64,000 bases of DNA from Bacillus sp. DTU_2020_1000418_1_SI_GHA_SEK_038 (GCF_032341175.1 NZ_CP135435.1:1054001-1118000); one strand, 5' to 3'; numbered from the stretch's first letter, positions 17,660-27,225 are shown. The notes: generated from the sequence alone by a model not told the origin. Numbers and translations: made by a program.

Positions 17660-18850
17660 TTATGCTAATTTCTTTTGTTTTTCGTCTAAAAGATAACTAA
17701 AGCAAGTTAGGAGACAAGCACAGACTGCCACGATTCCACCAACCCATGTGACATTCATTAAATTTCCTTGATGATACACCAATCCTCCTAAAGCTGAACC
17801 GAAAGCAATACCAACGTTGCTTGCTACTGGCATCAGTGAAGCGGCGAGACCTGTTGCTTTTGGCTGATAAATGCCAGCAAGATCAATTAAATAAAGCTGT
17901 GTAGATGTTGTTAACATAATCGCCATTAATGACATTAAGCCGATGTTGGTTAACCCGACAACGAAGTTTTGGTTCGTCCAAAATAAACTTGCCAGCACCA
18001 CTGCCTGCACGAGAAAAACAAACCGAAGGCGACCGATTGCATTGTGGCTGGCAATTTTACCAGCTAGGATGTTACTGAAAATCGAGATAAATCCGTAACC
18101 AAATAAGATTAAGCTAATTGACTGATTGGGTGCTTCCATTTCCTTTAAGATAGGCACAAGGTAAGTAAAGACAGCATATGTTGCACCAAATCCGAGAGCA
18201 GGAATGAAAAATGCTATCAAAATTCGTGGCTTGGTTAATAAAGAAAACTGATCCCGTATCGAACTGCGTACTTGGCTGAGTCTATTAGGCAAGACGAAAA
18301 AGGATGCCAAAAACGCCAAACCACCTAGGAAAGTTGTTAACATGAAAGTCGCATTCCAGCTGTACCAATCGGCAATGACTGTACCAATCGGCACTCCAAC
18401 GACATTTGCAAGTGTGAAACCACCGAAAACGAATGATATCGCAAGTCCGCGTTTTTGAATCGGCATCGTTTCACTCGCAACAATCATGGCTAGAGAGATT
18501 AATACTCCTGTTACAATCGCTGTCATAATCCGAAGTGCAAGGAGCATAATGTAGCTCGTTGAAATGACACACAAAGCATTCAAGACGATGAAAGATCCGA
18601 TCAAAAACAACATCCATTTACGCTTTGGAAAATGACTTGTTGCTGACATCACTAATGGTGTGGCGATGGCAAACGTAATGGCAAACGCAGAAACGAGTGT
18701 GCCTGCTTTTGCATTTGTTATATGAAGGCTTGAGGAAATATCGGTTAAGATGCCGACAATCACAAATTCGCTTGTCCCAAGAACAAATGTTAATAAACTA
18801 AGTGTTAAGATGAGCAACCAATGTTGCTTTGATAATTTTGTAGGATGCAT
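17660..18850 (-). CDS. MFS transporter, 12-TM DHA1 (AraJ/YdhP-like)
   Basis: The start at 18850 (MHPTKLSKQHW) is supported by AGAGAGG seven bases upstream; the frame extends further but without a better site. The 396-residue protein has 12 predicted helices and begins with LTFVLGTSEFVIVGIL, characteristic of the arabinose-efflux-like DHA1 group. Such proteins export sugars, purines or drugs. It faces the RraA-like gene tail to tail, so it is not part of the catabolic operon. Confidence 0.88.
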   Translation of the reverse strand: MHPTKLSKQHWLLILTLSLLTFVLGTSEFVIVGILTDISSSLHITNAKAGTLVSAFAITFAIATPLVMSATSHFPKRKWMLFLIGSFIVLNALCVISTSYIMLLALRIMTAIVTGVLISLAMIVASETMPIQKRGLAISFVFGGFTLANVVGVPIGTVIADWYSWNATFMLTTFLGGLAFLASFFVLPNRLSQVRSSIRDQFSLLTKPRILIAFFIPALGFGATYAVFTYLVPILKEMEAPNQSISLILFGYGFISIFSNILAGKIASHNAIGRLRFVFLVQAVVLASLFWTNQNFVVGLTNIGLMSLMAIMLTTSTQLYLIDLAGIYQPKATGLAASLMPVASNVGIAFGSALGGLVYHQGNLMNVTWVGGIVAVCACLLTCFSYLLDEKQKKLA

Positions 18851-19090
18851 AAATACCTCTCTTCTTAGATGTAAATGTGTCAAATAGTAGATACACAACC
18901 TAAACATCATACCATAAAATATTTTTGTTAGAAAAACTCTTTCTTATCAAAGAGAGGTTAATTGATTAACAGGATCGTCTAGGCAGCAGAGCTTGCGGAA
19001 AGCACACTTCTGTTGATAATGCTATTATTAGCAGTAAGATAAAACAATAATATTTTTCAATTATTATGCTATACCAAAGGAGGCACTGCT

Positions 19091-19588
19091 ATGAAGCAAC
19101 TTTATATAAAGCAGAAGGTATTCAGTCTAAGTGGGAAATTTACGGTAAAGGATCAGCAGGAGAAGGATGTTTATTACGTGGAGGGCAGCTTTATGCAAAT
19201 TCCAAAAACATTCTCCATTATGAATACAAAAAGAGATGAAGTTGCGCTCATTACGAAAAAGGTGTTCAGCTTTTTACCGAAGTTTTTTGTTGAGGTGAAT
19301 GGCAGAGAGGTGTTAACGATTAAGAAGGAGTTTTCTTTCTTTAAAGCGCGCTATTCAATTGATGCGGCAGGCATTGAAGTACAAGGTAAATGGCTGGATA
19401 TGGATTTTCAGGTATTACAGCATGGTGAAGTCATCGGCTATGTGAGCAAGGAGTGGTTTACTTGGGGCGATAGCTACAAGGTTCAAATATTGAATGAAGA
19501 GATGGAAGCCATAATAATTGCACTCGTTGTCGCAATTGATTGCGTAAAGGCTGACCAAGCATCTGCCTCCTCAGCTGCGATAGATTAA
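19091..19588 (+). CDS. LURP-one-related / YxjI-family protein
   Basis: A 165-residue protein with a strong AAAGGAGG start. The sequence is a run of short beta strands, with repeated KKVFSFLPKFFVEV and IKKEFSFFKARYSI patterns and a late GDSYKVQI segment, typical of the Tubby-like LOR/YxjI fold. The biochemical role of bacterial members is not established; phospholipid or membrane contact has been proposed from the fold. It is monocistronic, with no informative neighbours. Confidence 0.75.
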   Translation: MKQLYIKQKVFSLSGKFTVKDQQEKDVYYVEGSFMQIPKTFSIMNTKRDEVALITKKVFSFLPKFFVEVNGREVLTIKKEFSFFKARYSIDAAGIEVQGKWLDMDFQVLQHGEVIGYVSKEWFTWGDSYKVQILNEEMEAIIIALVVAIDCVKADQASASSAAID

Positions 19589-19856
19589 CGTATGAACTTA
19601 CAGTAAATGATACTGTCGGGATTTCTTTAGAAATTAAAATTTGCAGTTAAATACTTCAGAAAATTAGGGAATTCACGAGCGGATTCCCTGCGTTTTATTA
19701 TGGTGGAGTTTCTATGTGGATATTTCTCGGAAAAGCCATTTATTATTAAAAACTCTCACTAAATATAATTTTATCCGCCATATGGTTTGGAATAATAAAA
19801 TTTAAAAATATATAATAAGGCAACTCAGATATTTTTATCAAAGCCAGATACTTAGA
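19589..19856. other. Intergenic region, no feature recognised
   Basis: AT-rich and convergent between the YxjI-like and YetF-like genes. I see no long ORF, T-tailed hairpin or repeat copy. Confidence 0.4.
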
Positions 19857-20498
19857 TTATTGTAAATGCTTAGGTGGATCGTTTTTATGTGCTTTATTTT
19901 GAACTTCTGCGAATATATCCTCTTGGCTTTCAGCTGTATATTGCTTGTTTATCACGTTTAAAATTTCGTTTATATGAGTAAGTTGAGAATTACTAGGTAT
20001 CAAATTAATCATTGTTTGTTTAAAATCTTCAAAATCCTTTTTTGTTACAGGTTGAGCATCCTGCTTCAACTCAAAACCTAATTGCCCATTTGGCTCTAAT
20101 GTTGCCCATTTTACATCACTTATTTTAGATACACTATTTTGTCTTAGTTTCATTTCGAGTTGATCGACCGATAATCTAAGTTTCAATAAATTTTTTTCAT
20201 TCAGAGTTCCGTTCTCGATTACCACCTTTGCTTTACCTGTAATCATTTTTTCAATAGTATCAGATTTTATTTGTATAAATTCCATTACTAATAGCGTTCC
20301 GACAAGAACACCACCAATCAAAAAGGTTGTCCAAATATTTTTCCCTGCAACAGGTTGAATAAGCAAAGTCCCAATAGCAATCATTATAACTGTTTCAGCC
20401 AATGTCATTTGTGAAATTGTTTTCCTGCCTGCAATTCTCAAAAGCACTGTTCCAGCTAGAACAATCAGTATGGCTTTCCATATATAATCCCATTCCAT
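19857..20498 (-). CDS. YetF-like (DUF421) membrane protein
   Basis: A 213-residue protein with three N-terminal membrane segments (about 5-80) including RIAGRKTISQMTLAETVIMIAIG, the family hallmark (GRKxISQMT). A soluble domain follows with KAKVVIENGTLNEKNLLKLRLSVDQLEMKLRQ and a Val/Ile-rich end. YetF-type proteins occur in several copies in bacilli; a link to sporulation and germination is known for some paralogues, but the molecular role is unclear. A second, more distant member lies at 33672-34400. Confidence 0.85.
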   Translation of the reverse strand: MEWDYIWKAILIVLAGTVLLRIAGRKTISQMTLAETVIMIAIGTLLIQPVAGKNIWTTFLIGGVLVGTLLVMEFIQIKSDTIEKMITGKAKVVIENGTLNEKNLLKLRLSVDQLEMKLRQNSVSKISDVKWATLEPNGQLGFELKQDAQPVTKKDFEDFKQTMINLIPSNSQLTHINEILNVINKQYTAESQEDIFAEVQNKAHKNDPPKHLQ

Positions 20499-20499
20499 T

Positions 20500-20898
20500 T
20501 AATAAATAACCACCATTCATTTGAAAAGAATTAATGTTATCTTTTCCAAATCACCCTCTATTATTCTTTAGAGAAATTATTTAAAGAAATCTTCTGTAAT
20601 AAAGCTCGATTAATTAAGAAAAGCGCCATTTTCTAGTTCAAATAAAGGTACAAACCTCTGACTTGTAGAAAATTGCACCCTAATATTAATTGGTCCAGAC
20701 TGTTTGTGAGGAGCAAACTAATAAATTAAAACACATATAAATGATTATATAAAATGAAGCAGCTTAGCAGTTTAATAGAAGACACAGACTGACAGACTGA
20801 TAGGAAGTTTGATATTCTTTATATATGAACCATTATTTATAATAATTGTAAATTTGTTGATAAAATCTATTCCAGCATAAAAAGGGGGGGAAACCTAT
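20500..20898. other. Intergenic region upstream of the sigma/anti-sigma fusion
   Basis: About 400 bp between divergent genes. It is AT-rich, with GACAGACTGA-type short direct repeats near 20785-20800. No convincing sigma-A or ECF promoter could be fixed by eye. Confidence 0.3.
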
Positions 20899-22950
20899 AT
20901 GATTCCAGCAAAAATAAATCCCATTTCTACCACCACAATTAGAGAAAAAGGCGTGGAATCCATCGTTGATTGGTTCCATCAGCATAAGCGATCGTTCTAT
21001 ACTCTTGGCTGGTCTTATCTTAGTAATCAGCAGCAAATGGAGGAGCTTTTTTACCGGTCCGTTATACAAGTCCAAAAGGAATGGCCCCGATTTAAAAATA
21101 AAACATCATTCGAAATGTGGGTTACATCCATTTTTATACAAAATTGCCGGGAGCTTTCGGGTGTTAGAAATTTACAAGCTTCAGATGAAGGTGAACCACG
21201 GCAGGATTTATTTAAAGCGCTTGATCAATTGAAGGAATCCGAGAGAGAGGCCATGGTCCTTACATACGTACAAGGATTCTCTCAGGAGGAAGCGGCACAT
21301 CTTCTCGAAGTTTCAGTGGAAAAGATGAAAGAGCTTTTGGCTTTAGGAATCCTGTCACTTAGAAATGAAATGAGGCCCGGGTTAACCTTTAATGGATGTA
21401 AGGAGTATCAAAAGGATTATATCGATTACTTAGAAAGAGCTATGGAACGCCCGAAAAAGATTGATTTCGAAATACATATTTATCATTGTCAAGATTGTCA
21501 GGGGGATCTGTCTGCTTTTCAGGATGTCATGTTAACCATGTCGGACCTTACTCTTAGGATGGAAGATTTGCATGTGCCGTCTAGTTTCATGGAAAATGTC
21601 AGAAATCGGCTGATAGAAAAAGAGAGGCAAAGACAACAAAAGAACAAGAAACGTAAAAGAGTGGGACTTGTTTTTGCAAGTGTATTCGCATTATTGATAG
21701 GTGTAGGTTTCTTTACTGGGGCGTTTGCCTATCTATACTATACATGGACAGAAGAAGATCTGGAATTGCGTTACTTTCTACAACAAGGCCTGGGTCAAAG
21801 GCTGAACCTTGAAGCGGAAAGCGATGGGGTGAAAATTAAGATTAAGAGCGCAATCTCTGATGATGTTCAGACGGTTGTTTTTTATGAAATCGAAGATACA
21901 AATGAAGACAACCAATATATGATGAATTATGATGATGGGGTTTTTGTAGAGAATGAATATGAAATCATGAGACGTGCAACTTATCCAAAGTTCTATCCTC
22001 CTGACCTTGAATCGGATATCAATAATAAGGAAAAGAACGTGTATCATGGGAAAATTAGTCTGTTGCCGCTAACAGAGGATAATGGGACAATCCAACTCAA
22101 AATTACGAAGCTTGTGAAATTAATTCGTAATGCCTCTGATCCGAATGTCTTTAGTCATTACGGGAACATGGAATTTAATACAGGAGAGTGGAGCTTCGAG
22201 ATACCTGTAACAAAACAGCCTTCCACCGAATATGCATTGGATGAAGTAACAGAAATAGAGGGAATTCCGGTTCGGTTTGATAAATTCATCATTGCTCCAA
22301 CTGGAACGATATTGCGATTTAGCATTAGTAATGAACAGCCGAAGAAGCGGATAGATGTATTGAACTTTAACCATTTAGAAGTGAACAGTAAAAAAGTGAA
22401 AGCTCATATGTATGGCAGCTCTTTTTTTGAATCACAGCCAGACATGAATTGGTATACTTTTCAAGCACACTTTGATCCTCTATTAGGAGAAAAACCAAAA
22501 GAGGTTAAGGTTCAATTTGGATCTGCCCATTTATCAGTTGATGACACATTTATCCTCGAATTAGACGACATTAGAGAATATCCTCATACTTTCGAATATG
22601 CGGGCAGTACAATCTCCATAGACAGGATGGAAGATGGGCAGTCTACCAATATTGTGATTAGCAATCATGAATTTAAGAATCGAGTATATGAGTGGCTTCA
22701 ATTCAATATTGCAAGTGAATCGAGTTCAATGGAGATGAATTCTGAAGGGGTAATCGTTGATAAAAACGGAGTAGTATTCGATATAAGTAATATGCCTATC
22801 TCGTATGAAGAAATCGAGCAGCCCCGTCATTTAGCTACAGTTCAAAGCGTTCGGTTCCAGGGGAACAATGTGAACCCTGAGAGGCTGGAGATTTATGGGT
22901 ATAATAAAACGAAATATTTGGATGATGTTGTGAAGATTACTTTGGAATAA
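20899..22950 (+). CDS. ECF-type sigma factor fused to zinc anti-sigma, TM and DUF4179-like domains
   Basis: A 683-residue single frame. Residues 1-160 are sigma-70-like: region 2 (SFYTLGWSYLSNQQQMEELFYRSVIQ) and region 4 (LKESEREAMVLTYVQGFSQEEAAHLLEVSVEKMKELL). Residues 165-205 hold Cys167 and the HIYHCQDC motif (His193-x3-Cys197-x2-Cys200), as in ZAS anti-sigma domains. A basic stretch precedes one TM helix at 255-282, and an extracytoplasmic beta-rich domain (about 290-683) resembles DUF4179. Normally sigma and anti-sigma are separate proteins. A run of seven G's upstream of the ATG serves as ribosome site. There is no frameshift at the junction. Confidence 0.82.
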   Translation: MIPAKINPISTTTIREKGVESIVDWFHQHKRSFYTLGWSYLSNQQQMEELFYRSVIQVQKEWPRFKNKTSFEMWVTSIFIQNCRELSGVRNLQASDEGEPRQDLFKALDQLKESEREAMVLTYVQGFSQEEAAHLLEVSVEKMKELLALGILSLRNEMRPGLTFNGCKEYQKDYIDYLERAMERPKKIDFEIHIYHCQDCQGDLSAFQDVMLTMSDLTLRMEDLHVPSSFMENVRNRLIEKERQRQQKNKKRKRVGLVFASVFALLIGVGFFTGAFAYLYYTWTEEDLELRYFLQQGLGQRLNLEAESDGVKIKIKSAISDDVQTVVFYEIEDTNEDNQYMMNYDDGVFVENEYEIMRRATYPKFYPPDLESDINNKEKNVYHGKISLLPLTEDNGTIQLKITKLVKLIRNASDPNVFSHYGNMEFNTGEWSFEIPVTKQPSTEYALDEVTEIEGIPVRFDKFIIAPTGTILRFSISNEQPKKRIDVLNFNHLEVNSKKVKAHMYGSSFFESQPDMNWYTFQAHFDPLLGEKPKEVKVQFGSAHLSVDDTFILELDDIREYPHTFEYAGSTISIDRMEDGQSTNIVISNHEFKNRVYEWLQFNIASESSSMEMNSEGVIVDKNGVVFDISNMPISYEEIEQPRHLATVQSVRFQGNNVNPERLEIYGYNKTKYLDDVVKITLE

Positions 22951-23020
22951 CAGGTGAAGGGTAGAGGTAATTCAGAATTTCGGTTGATCAGTGGTCATTC
23001 CCCGTATTAGGTTAAAATGC

Positions 23021-23080
23021 TTGTCCGCGGTAAAAGCGAGGTCGTCTCATTACCCGTCCCAAGGGAAAAAGGTGGTCCGC
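23021..23080. repeat. Short direct repeat TCCGCGGTAAAAGCGAG
   Basis: TCCGCGGTAAAAGCGAG occurs twice about 50 bp apart (first near 23024, second near 23074), just before repeat A copy 2. The function is unknown. Confidence 0.6.
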
Positions 23081-23098
23081 GGTAAAAGCGAGACCAAG

Positions 23099-23203
23099 GC
23101 AGGCTGTTCCACCTTTTGGCGAAAAAATAAAAGACTAGATTGGAAGGCTATGGTGCCCGTCCCCCAGTACCGTAATACTCAAATACAGTGGGGGTGAGGC
23201 ACC
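23099..23203. repeat. Dispersed repeat family A, long copy 2
   Basis: The core 23152-23203 pairs GGTGCCCGTCCCCC with GGGGGTGAGGCACC, followed by TTTTTT. The left flank, from CTGTTCCACCTTTTGGCG onward, matches the copy at 10365-10469. It may also terminate the sigma/anti-sigma gene. Confidence 0.75.
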
Positions 23204-23249
23204 TTTTTTCGATGATTTCCATACTTAAAATACATGGGAGTACCATACA

Positions 23250-23278
23250 AACCAGCTTGTCCATTGGAACATATATTA
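23250..23278 (+). promoter_or_regulatory. Sigma-K-like promoter of first Cys-containing paralogue
   Basis: AACC at 23250-23253 and CATATATTA at 23270-23278 are separated by 16 nt, fitting the mother-cell sigma-K pattern mACm-16-CATAnnnTA. The ATG at 23310 is about 30 nt downstream. Confidence 0.45.
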
Positions 23279-23309
23279 GTAGTAATTTATAAAGAAAGGA
23301 TGTGAAATT

Positions 23310-23759
23310 ATGGGGTTAAGTTGTTCGTGTGGTGTACGTACAAATCCTGTTGCAACTAGCAGATTTGACATGTTTTTCTTTGAAGATCGTTCTACTAGGC
23401 GTGGATCAATAACTCTTTCTGTTAATGCCTGTGCAGATCGGCTCGAATCCACTACATTTACCGCAACATTTACTGATCAAAGCGATCTTGGGGATAATAG
23501 GAGTTTTATATTTTCTGCAACTCCAGCAAATACTAGATCGGTTAGCTGCGGTTTTGTGGATGTCGGAGAATGTATAGTTACAATAAAAGGTGAGGGGCTT
23601 GTGACTGGTGAAACAACTCTAAGAGTATTTGAAGTTAATTTTATAACTCGTCCGTCTACTTTGTTTAATTTCATTATCGATGATTTTGCTTCAGGCCCCT
23701 CCTTCGGATCCGAGGATATCCAATCAGACTTAACCTTCTTTGGCTGCAATGAAAATTAA
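23310..23759 (+). CDS. Cys-containing beta-rich protein, paralogue 1 (possible spore-surface protein)
   Basis: A 149-residue protein beginning MGLSCSCGVRTNP, with a CxC pair at the N-terminus, four further Cys (NACAD, SCGF, GECIV, FFGCNEN) and alternating hydrophobic residues that suggest beta strands. It has no signal peptide. It is about 70 percent identical by eye to the next gene, with the upstream region duplicated too. I do not recognise the family. A sigma-K-like promoter and the Cys spacing suggest a disulfide-linked spore-coat, exosporium or appendage component, but this is inference. Confidence 0.6.
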   Translation: MGLSCSCGVRTNPVATSRFDMFFFEDRSTRRGSITLSVNACADRLESTTFTATFTDQSDLGDNRSFIFSATPANTRSVSCGFVDVGECIVTIKGEGLVTGETTLRVFEVNFITRPSTLFNFIIDDFASGPSFGSEDIQSDLTFFGCNEN

Positions 23760-23770
23760 AGGAGAAGCAA

Positions 23771-23801
23771 AAGATCATCTTATACGAGATGGTCTTTTTT
23801 T
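23771..23801 (+). terminator. Terminator after paralogue 1
   Basis: AGATCATC pairs with GATGGTCT (one wobble), followed by seven T's. Confidence 0.75.
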
Positions 23802-23916
23802 GGGTTTGTATGAATGAAGCCATTGAAGTTGAAAAAGCAGGTTTGGAAGTGAATTTTTAAAGGAAGAAGAATTCATTCGATGTTTCTAAACTTAAAATAC
23901 ATAGGAGTATTGTACA

Positions 23917-23944
23917 AACCCCTTGTCTATTTGTACATATATTA
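23917..23944 (+). promoter_or_regulatory. Sigma-K-like promoter of second paralogue
   Basis: AACC at 23917-23920 and CATATATTA at 23936-23944 have a 15-nt spacer. The surrounding ~90 bp is a diverged duplicate of 23220-23309. Confidence 0.4.
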
Positions 23945-23975
23945 GTAGCAATTTATGAAGAAAGGATGTGAAATC

Positions 23976-24437
23976 ATGGGATTAGTTTGTTCGTGTGGCG
24001 TGCGTACAAACCCTTCTGCAACAGGTAATCTTGATATGTTTTTCGTTGAAGATTCTTCTACTAGGCCTGGATCAATAACTCTTGCTGTTAATGCCTGTGC
24101 AGATAGATTAGAATCAACCACATTTACAGCAACATTTGTTGATCAAAGTAATGCCGTGGATGATAGGAATTTTACATTTACTGCAACTTCAGCAAATACA
24201 AGATCAGTTAGCTGCGGTTTTTTGACTGTCGGAGTATGTATAGTTACTACAAAAGGTGAGGGACTTGTAACTGGTGAAACAACTCCAAGAGCATATGAAG
24301 TTTCGTTTACGACTGGCCCACCTTCTTCAAATGATACTTTGTTTAATCTCACTATTGCTGGGTTTGCTTCCGGTCCTGTCCTGGGATCAGCGGATCTCCA
24401 ACCAAACTTGACCTTCTTTGGCTGCAATGAAATTTAA
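23976..24437 (+). CDS. Cys-containing beta-rich protein, paralogue 2
   Basis: I chose ATG 23976 (MGLVCSCGVRTNPS) by homology to the start of paralogue 1 and because AAAGGA precedes it identically in both. It has 153 residues with all Cys positions of the twin conserved: CSC, NACAD, SCGF, GVCIV, FFGCNE. The few indels lie in a loop (TTGPPSSNDTLF) near residue 120. Conservation of every Cys after divergence argues for a structural role in disulfides or inter-subunit links. It is followed by repeat A. Confidence 0.6.
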   Translation: MGLVCSCGVRTNPSATGNLDMFFVEDSSTRPGSITLAVNACADRLESTTFTATFVDQSNAVDDRNFTFTATSANTRSVSCGFLTVGVCIVTTKGEGLVTGETTPRAYEVSFTTGPPSSNDTLFNLTIAGFASGPVLGSADLQPNLTFFGCNEI

Positions 24438-24443
24438 ATTATT

Positions 24444-24494
24444 GATGCCTGACCCCCAGTGCAGGAATATTTTAAAATGGTGGGGTCAGGTACC
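24444..24494. repeat. Dispersed repeat family A, copy 3
   Basis: GATGCCTGACCCCC pairs with GGGGTCAGGTACC, followed by TTTT. It lies between the convergent paralogue 2 and thiF genes and could terminate either. Confidence 0.7.
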
Positions 24495-24524
24495 TTTTGG
24501 TGAAGAGATGTTTTTAGAAAAATA

Positions 24525-25538
24525 TTAACCTATTAACTTGGCTGCAATCGTTTTAGCTTTGACAACGTCCTTCGTACCGTGGATCAACATGCGGCCGTCA
24601 CGGAAAAGAACAATTCGGTGGCCGTTAAAATGGCATGAAAGAAGATGCATATTACAAATGAGCCCAGTTACGATTGGATGAATGGCTTCGGCAAGCTGCC
24701 TTAATTCCACTTTCCGATCTTTAGGCCATGTCAATTGCACAGTATCCCGACCGCATAAGATTGCTGTTCTTGTCTGATTTTCCTTAGATAAGAATGGATA
24801 TATGGCATCTTTCGAACAGCTCGGACAATCAGACCGACGAAGCGATGTTACATCTATCGCGGCCTGATCGCCCGTCCAAAGATCAAAAGATTTCAAATTG
24901 GAATCCACTTCTTCACCGACAAGATATTTGAATATATTCGTTACTTGGTGAGCAGCTACCACCTGAATGATCGGACTGATGACTCCTGCTGTATCGCACG
25001 TTAGTGTTTGTGGAGGAAGTGTTTCCAACAAACAATGAAGACAAGGACGCTCCCCCAATCCAATTGGATAAGTTAATCCATAACTGGCAACAACCGCTCC
25101 CATAAAAAATGGAATGCCCAGCTTCCTTGAAGCATCATTCATTAACAGTCTCGTTTCTATATTATCTGTTGCGTCTACAATCAACGTTTTTCCGCTGACA
25201 AGCTCTTCTGCATTTTCTACTGTGACATCAGCTACAATTGTTTCTACATCAACCGTGCTGTTGATTTCACTTAGCCGCTTCTTGGCAGCAACAGCCTTAG
25301 GAAGCTGGTCTATTACATCTTTCTCTGTATAAAGCTGCTGCCGTTGCAAATTGCTCCAGTCAAGGATATCCCGGTCAACAATCGTGAGCTTCCCGACGCC
25401 CGCGCGTACAAGCATTTCTGCACTTGCCGAGCCAAGCGCCCCTGCGCCAATGATTAAAATGTGAGCCTGGCTAATTTTCTTTTGGCCTATTTCTCCAATC
25501 GGTTCAAATAATTCCTGTCTTGAATAGCGGCTGTTCAC
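24525..25538 (-). CDS. thiF: ThiF/MoeB-type adenylyltransferase
   Basis: A 337-residue E1-like enzyme that adenylates the C-terminal Gly of ThiS before sulfur transfer in thiazole synthesis. It has the ATP-binding [21 protein letters not shown], the [14 protein letters not shown] segment with the Arg/Asp set, DATDN, and two zinc CxxC pairs (RPCLHC and DCPSC). A C-terminal extension of about 80 residues follows. The start overlaps thiG by 4 nt (ATGA), so the two are translationally coupled. Confidence 0.93.
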   Translation of the reverse strand: MNSRYSRQELFEPIGEIGQKKISQAHILIIGAGALGSASAEMLVRAGVGKLTIVDRDILDWSNLQRQQLYTEKDVIDQLPKAVAAKKRLSEINSTVDVETIVADVTVENAEELVSGKTLIVDATDNIETRLLMNDASRKLGIPFFMGAVVASYGLTYPIGLGERPCLHCLLETLPPQTLTCDTAGVISPIIQVVAAHQVTNIFKYLVGEEVDSNLKSFDLWTGDQAAIDVTSLRRSDCPSCSKDAIYPFLSKENQTRTAILCGRDTVQLTWPKDRKVELRQLAEAIHPIVTGLICNMHLLSCHFNGHRIVLFRDGRMLIHGTKDVVKAKTIAAKLIG

Positions 25539-26308
25539 GATGGGAGCAATCCTTCAAGCGGACTGCTTGCCACAGCATAATCCCTTTCATCAATCCGGCC
25601 TGCTTCATAACCTAAACGGCCTGCTTCGATGGCGAGCTTCATCGCTTCAGCCATTTTTATAGGATCTTTCGCACCGGATACTGCGGTATTCAACAGAACG
25701 GCATCAGCTCCAAGTTCCATAGCATATGCTGCATCTTTTGGTGAACCAATACCAGCATCGATAATAACAGGAACGGAAGATTGTTCAATAATAAATTTCA
25801 AATGAAGCGGATTTAAAATTCCTCTTCCGGAGCCGATCGGTGATGCACCTGGCATGACCGCATGAACACCAAGCTCTTCCAACCTTCTTGCTAAGACAAC
25901 ATCGTCCGATGTATAGGTAAGTACAGTGAACCCTTCTGCCAACAGCATCTCAGACGCTCTTAACGTTTCTACAGGGTCAGGTAAAAGCGTTCGGTCGCAG
26001 CCGATAATTTCGACCTTTATCATGTCACACAGCCCTGATGCTTTGGCCAGTTTCGCCGTCCGTACCGCTTCTTCAGCTGTTTTGGCTCCTGCCGTGTTTG
26101 GAAGTAAAGTATATTTGGATAAGTCAAGCATTTCCAGGAAATTTGGCTGCGATGGCTCGAAAACGTCCATCCTTCTTACGGCAAATGTAAGAATATCAGC
26201 ATCGGACACGCGGACCGCTTCCTTTTGAATTTCAAAAGATGGATACTTTCCTGTCCCTAATAAAAGTCTTGATTGAAAGGTTTTATCTCCTATTTTTAAC
26301 ATGCTCAT
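25535..26308 (-). CDS. thiG: Thiazole synthase ThiG
   Basis: A 257-residue TIM-barrel enzyme forming the thiazole phosphate of thiamine from deoxyxylulose 5-phosphate, dehydroglycine and ThiS-thiocarboxylate. Recognised by [39 protein letters not shown] (Schiff-base Lys), [12 protein letters not shown] and [26 protein letters not shown]. It is 3 nt from thiS and overlaps thiF. It is full length for the family. Confidence 0.97.
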   Translation of the reverse strand: MSMLKIGDKTFQSRLLLGTGKYPSFEIQKEAVRVSDADILTFAVRRMDVFEPSQPNFLEMLDLSKYTLLPNTAGAKTAEEAVRTAKLAKASGLCDMIKVEIIGCDRTLLPDPVETLRASEMLLAEGFTVLTYTSDDVVLARRLEELGVHAVMPGASPIGSGRGILNPLHLKFIIEQSSVPVIIDAGIGSPKDAAYAMELGADAVLLNTAVSGAKDPIKMAEAMKLAIEAGRLGYEAGRIDERDYAVASSPLEGLLPS

Positions 26309-26311
26309 TCT

Positions 26312-26512
26312 TCATCCTCCTCCTACAAAATGGATCATCTCTACTTGATCACGTTCGCGAATGGGGCGATTATATTGGTCTTTTTGAACAATTTCCTTAT
26401 TTACTTCAACAATCACGATCCGCTTGGAGAGCTCCAAATGCTGGAGTAATTGCTGAACGGTTGAAACATCTTCGGGCAGCGTATATGCTTGACCATTTAG
26501 TGTAATACTCAT
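26312..26512 (-). CDS. thiS: Sulfur carrier protein ThiS
   Basis: A 66-residue ubiquitin-like protein beginning MSITLNGQ and ending HFVGGG; the C-terminal Gly-Gly is the site of adenylation and thiocarboxylation. It is directly upstream of thiG and 16 nt after tenI, in the usual operon order. Confidence 0.95.
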   Translation of the reverse strand: MSITLNGQAYTLPEDVSTVQQLLQHLELSKRIVIVEVNKEIVQKDQYNRPIRERDQVEMIHFVGGG

Positions 26513-26528
26513 TAAAATTCAGCTCCTA

Positions 26529-27146
26529 TTATCCTTTTGATAAGCAAATAGCTTGTTGACAAGCCTCGTAATATTCCTTTGCAGCGGATACCGGATCATC
26601 GCTTTCAAAGATCGTTGACATGACAGCGATCCCATTTACCCCGATATGGTGCAGCATGTCGATATGTTCCGGTTTAATCCCTCCAATTGCATACAAATCA
26701 ACCATCACTTTTTTCGAGATTTCTTGAAGTTCCGAAAGCCCGCGGGGTTCTAAGCCACTTTTGCAGTTCGTTTCAAATACATGTCCATATAGCAGCCAAT
26801 CAGCGCCCGCATACGAAGCGTGTTCAGCCTCTATAGCAGAATGTACTGAACGTCCTGCGAGTAACTGGGGGAAATGGTCTTTCACCTGCGAAACGGCAAG
26901 CCCGTGGCCTGGAAGCTGCACCCGTTGAATATTCGAAACAAGAGCTACATCCACCCTGTCATTCACAATTAATTTATCCTTACTGACTTTTTCTTCAGTC
27001 AATGCAGCGATCAACTCTATGTAATCATTGGCTGTTTTCGTCCGTTCCCTGATGATGAAATAATCTACGAACGGATCTATATTAATCATGATTTTAGTTA
27101 GATGATCCACCTTTAACCGATCATTCGTCACGGCCATCAGCTTCAA
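26529..27146 (-). CDS. tenI: Thiazole tautomerase TenI
   Basis: A 205-residue ThiE-like TIM barrel. IIRERTKTANDYIELI, LIVNDRVDVALVSNIQRVQLPGHGLAV and YAIGGIKPEHIDMLHHIGVNGIAVMSTIF fit TenI, which aromatises the ThiG product; ThiE itself has a different pyrimidine-binding set. A TTG at 27146 follows AGGGGG; an internal ATG at 27137 is possible. It is first in the operon after the TPP riboswitch. tenA, thiO and thiD, present in the B. subtilis operon, are missing here. Confidence 0.88.
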   Translation of the reverse strand: MKLMAVTNDRLKVDHLTKIMINIDPFVDYFIIRERTKTANDYIELIAALTEEKVSKDKLIVNDRVDVALVSNIQRVQLPGHGLAVSQVKDHFPQLLAGRSVHSAIEAEHASYAGADWLLYGHVFETNCKSGLEPRGLSELQEISKKVMVDLYAIGGIKPEHIDMLHHIGVNGIAVMSTIFESDDPVSAAKEYYEACQQAICLSKG

Positions 27147-27164
27147 TCACATTCCCCCTAACAA

Positions 27165-27200
27165 ATAAAAAAACCACTCTCCTAAGCAAGGAAAGTGGTA
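27165..27200 (-). terminator. Terminator stem of the TPP riboswitch
   Basis: On the minus strand ACCACTTTCC pairs with GGAGAGTGGT and is followed by TTTTTT, between the riboswitch and tenI. It is the expected ligand-controlled terminator. Confidence 0.85.
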
Positions 27201-27225
27201 CTTTAAATAAAAAATAAAGTAACAT

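Noticed and set aside
23021..23080. Possible CRISPR-like array (TCCGCGGTAAAAGCGAG repeated)
   Set aside because: Only two copies, no further units and no cas genes.
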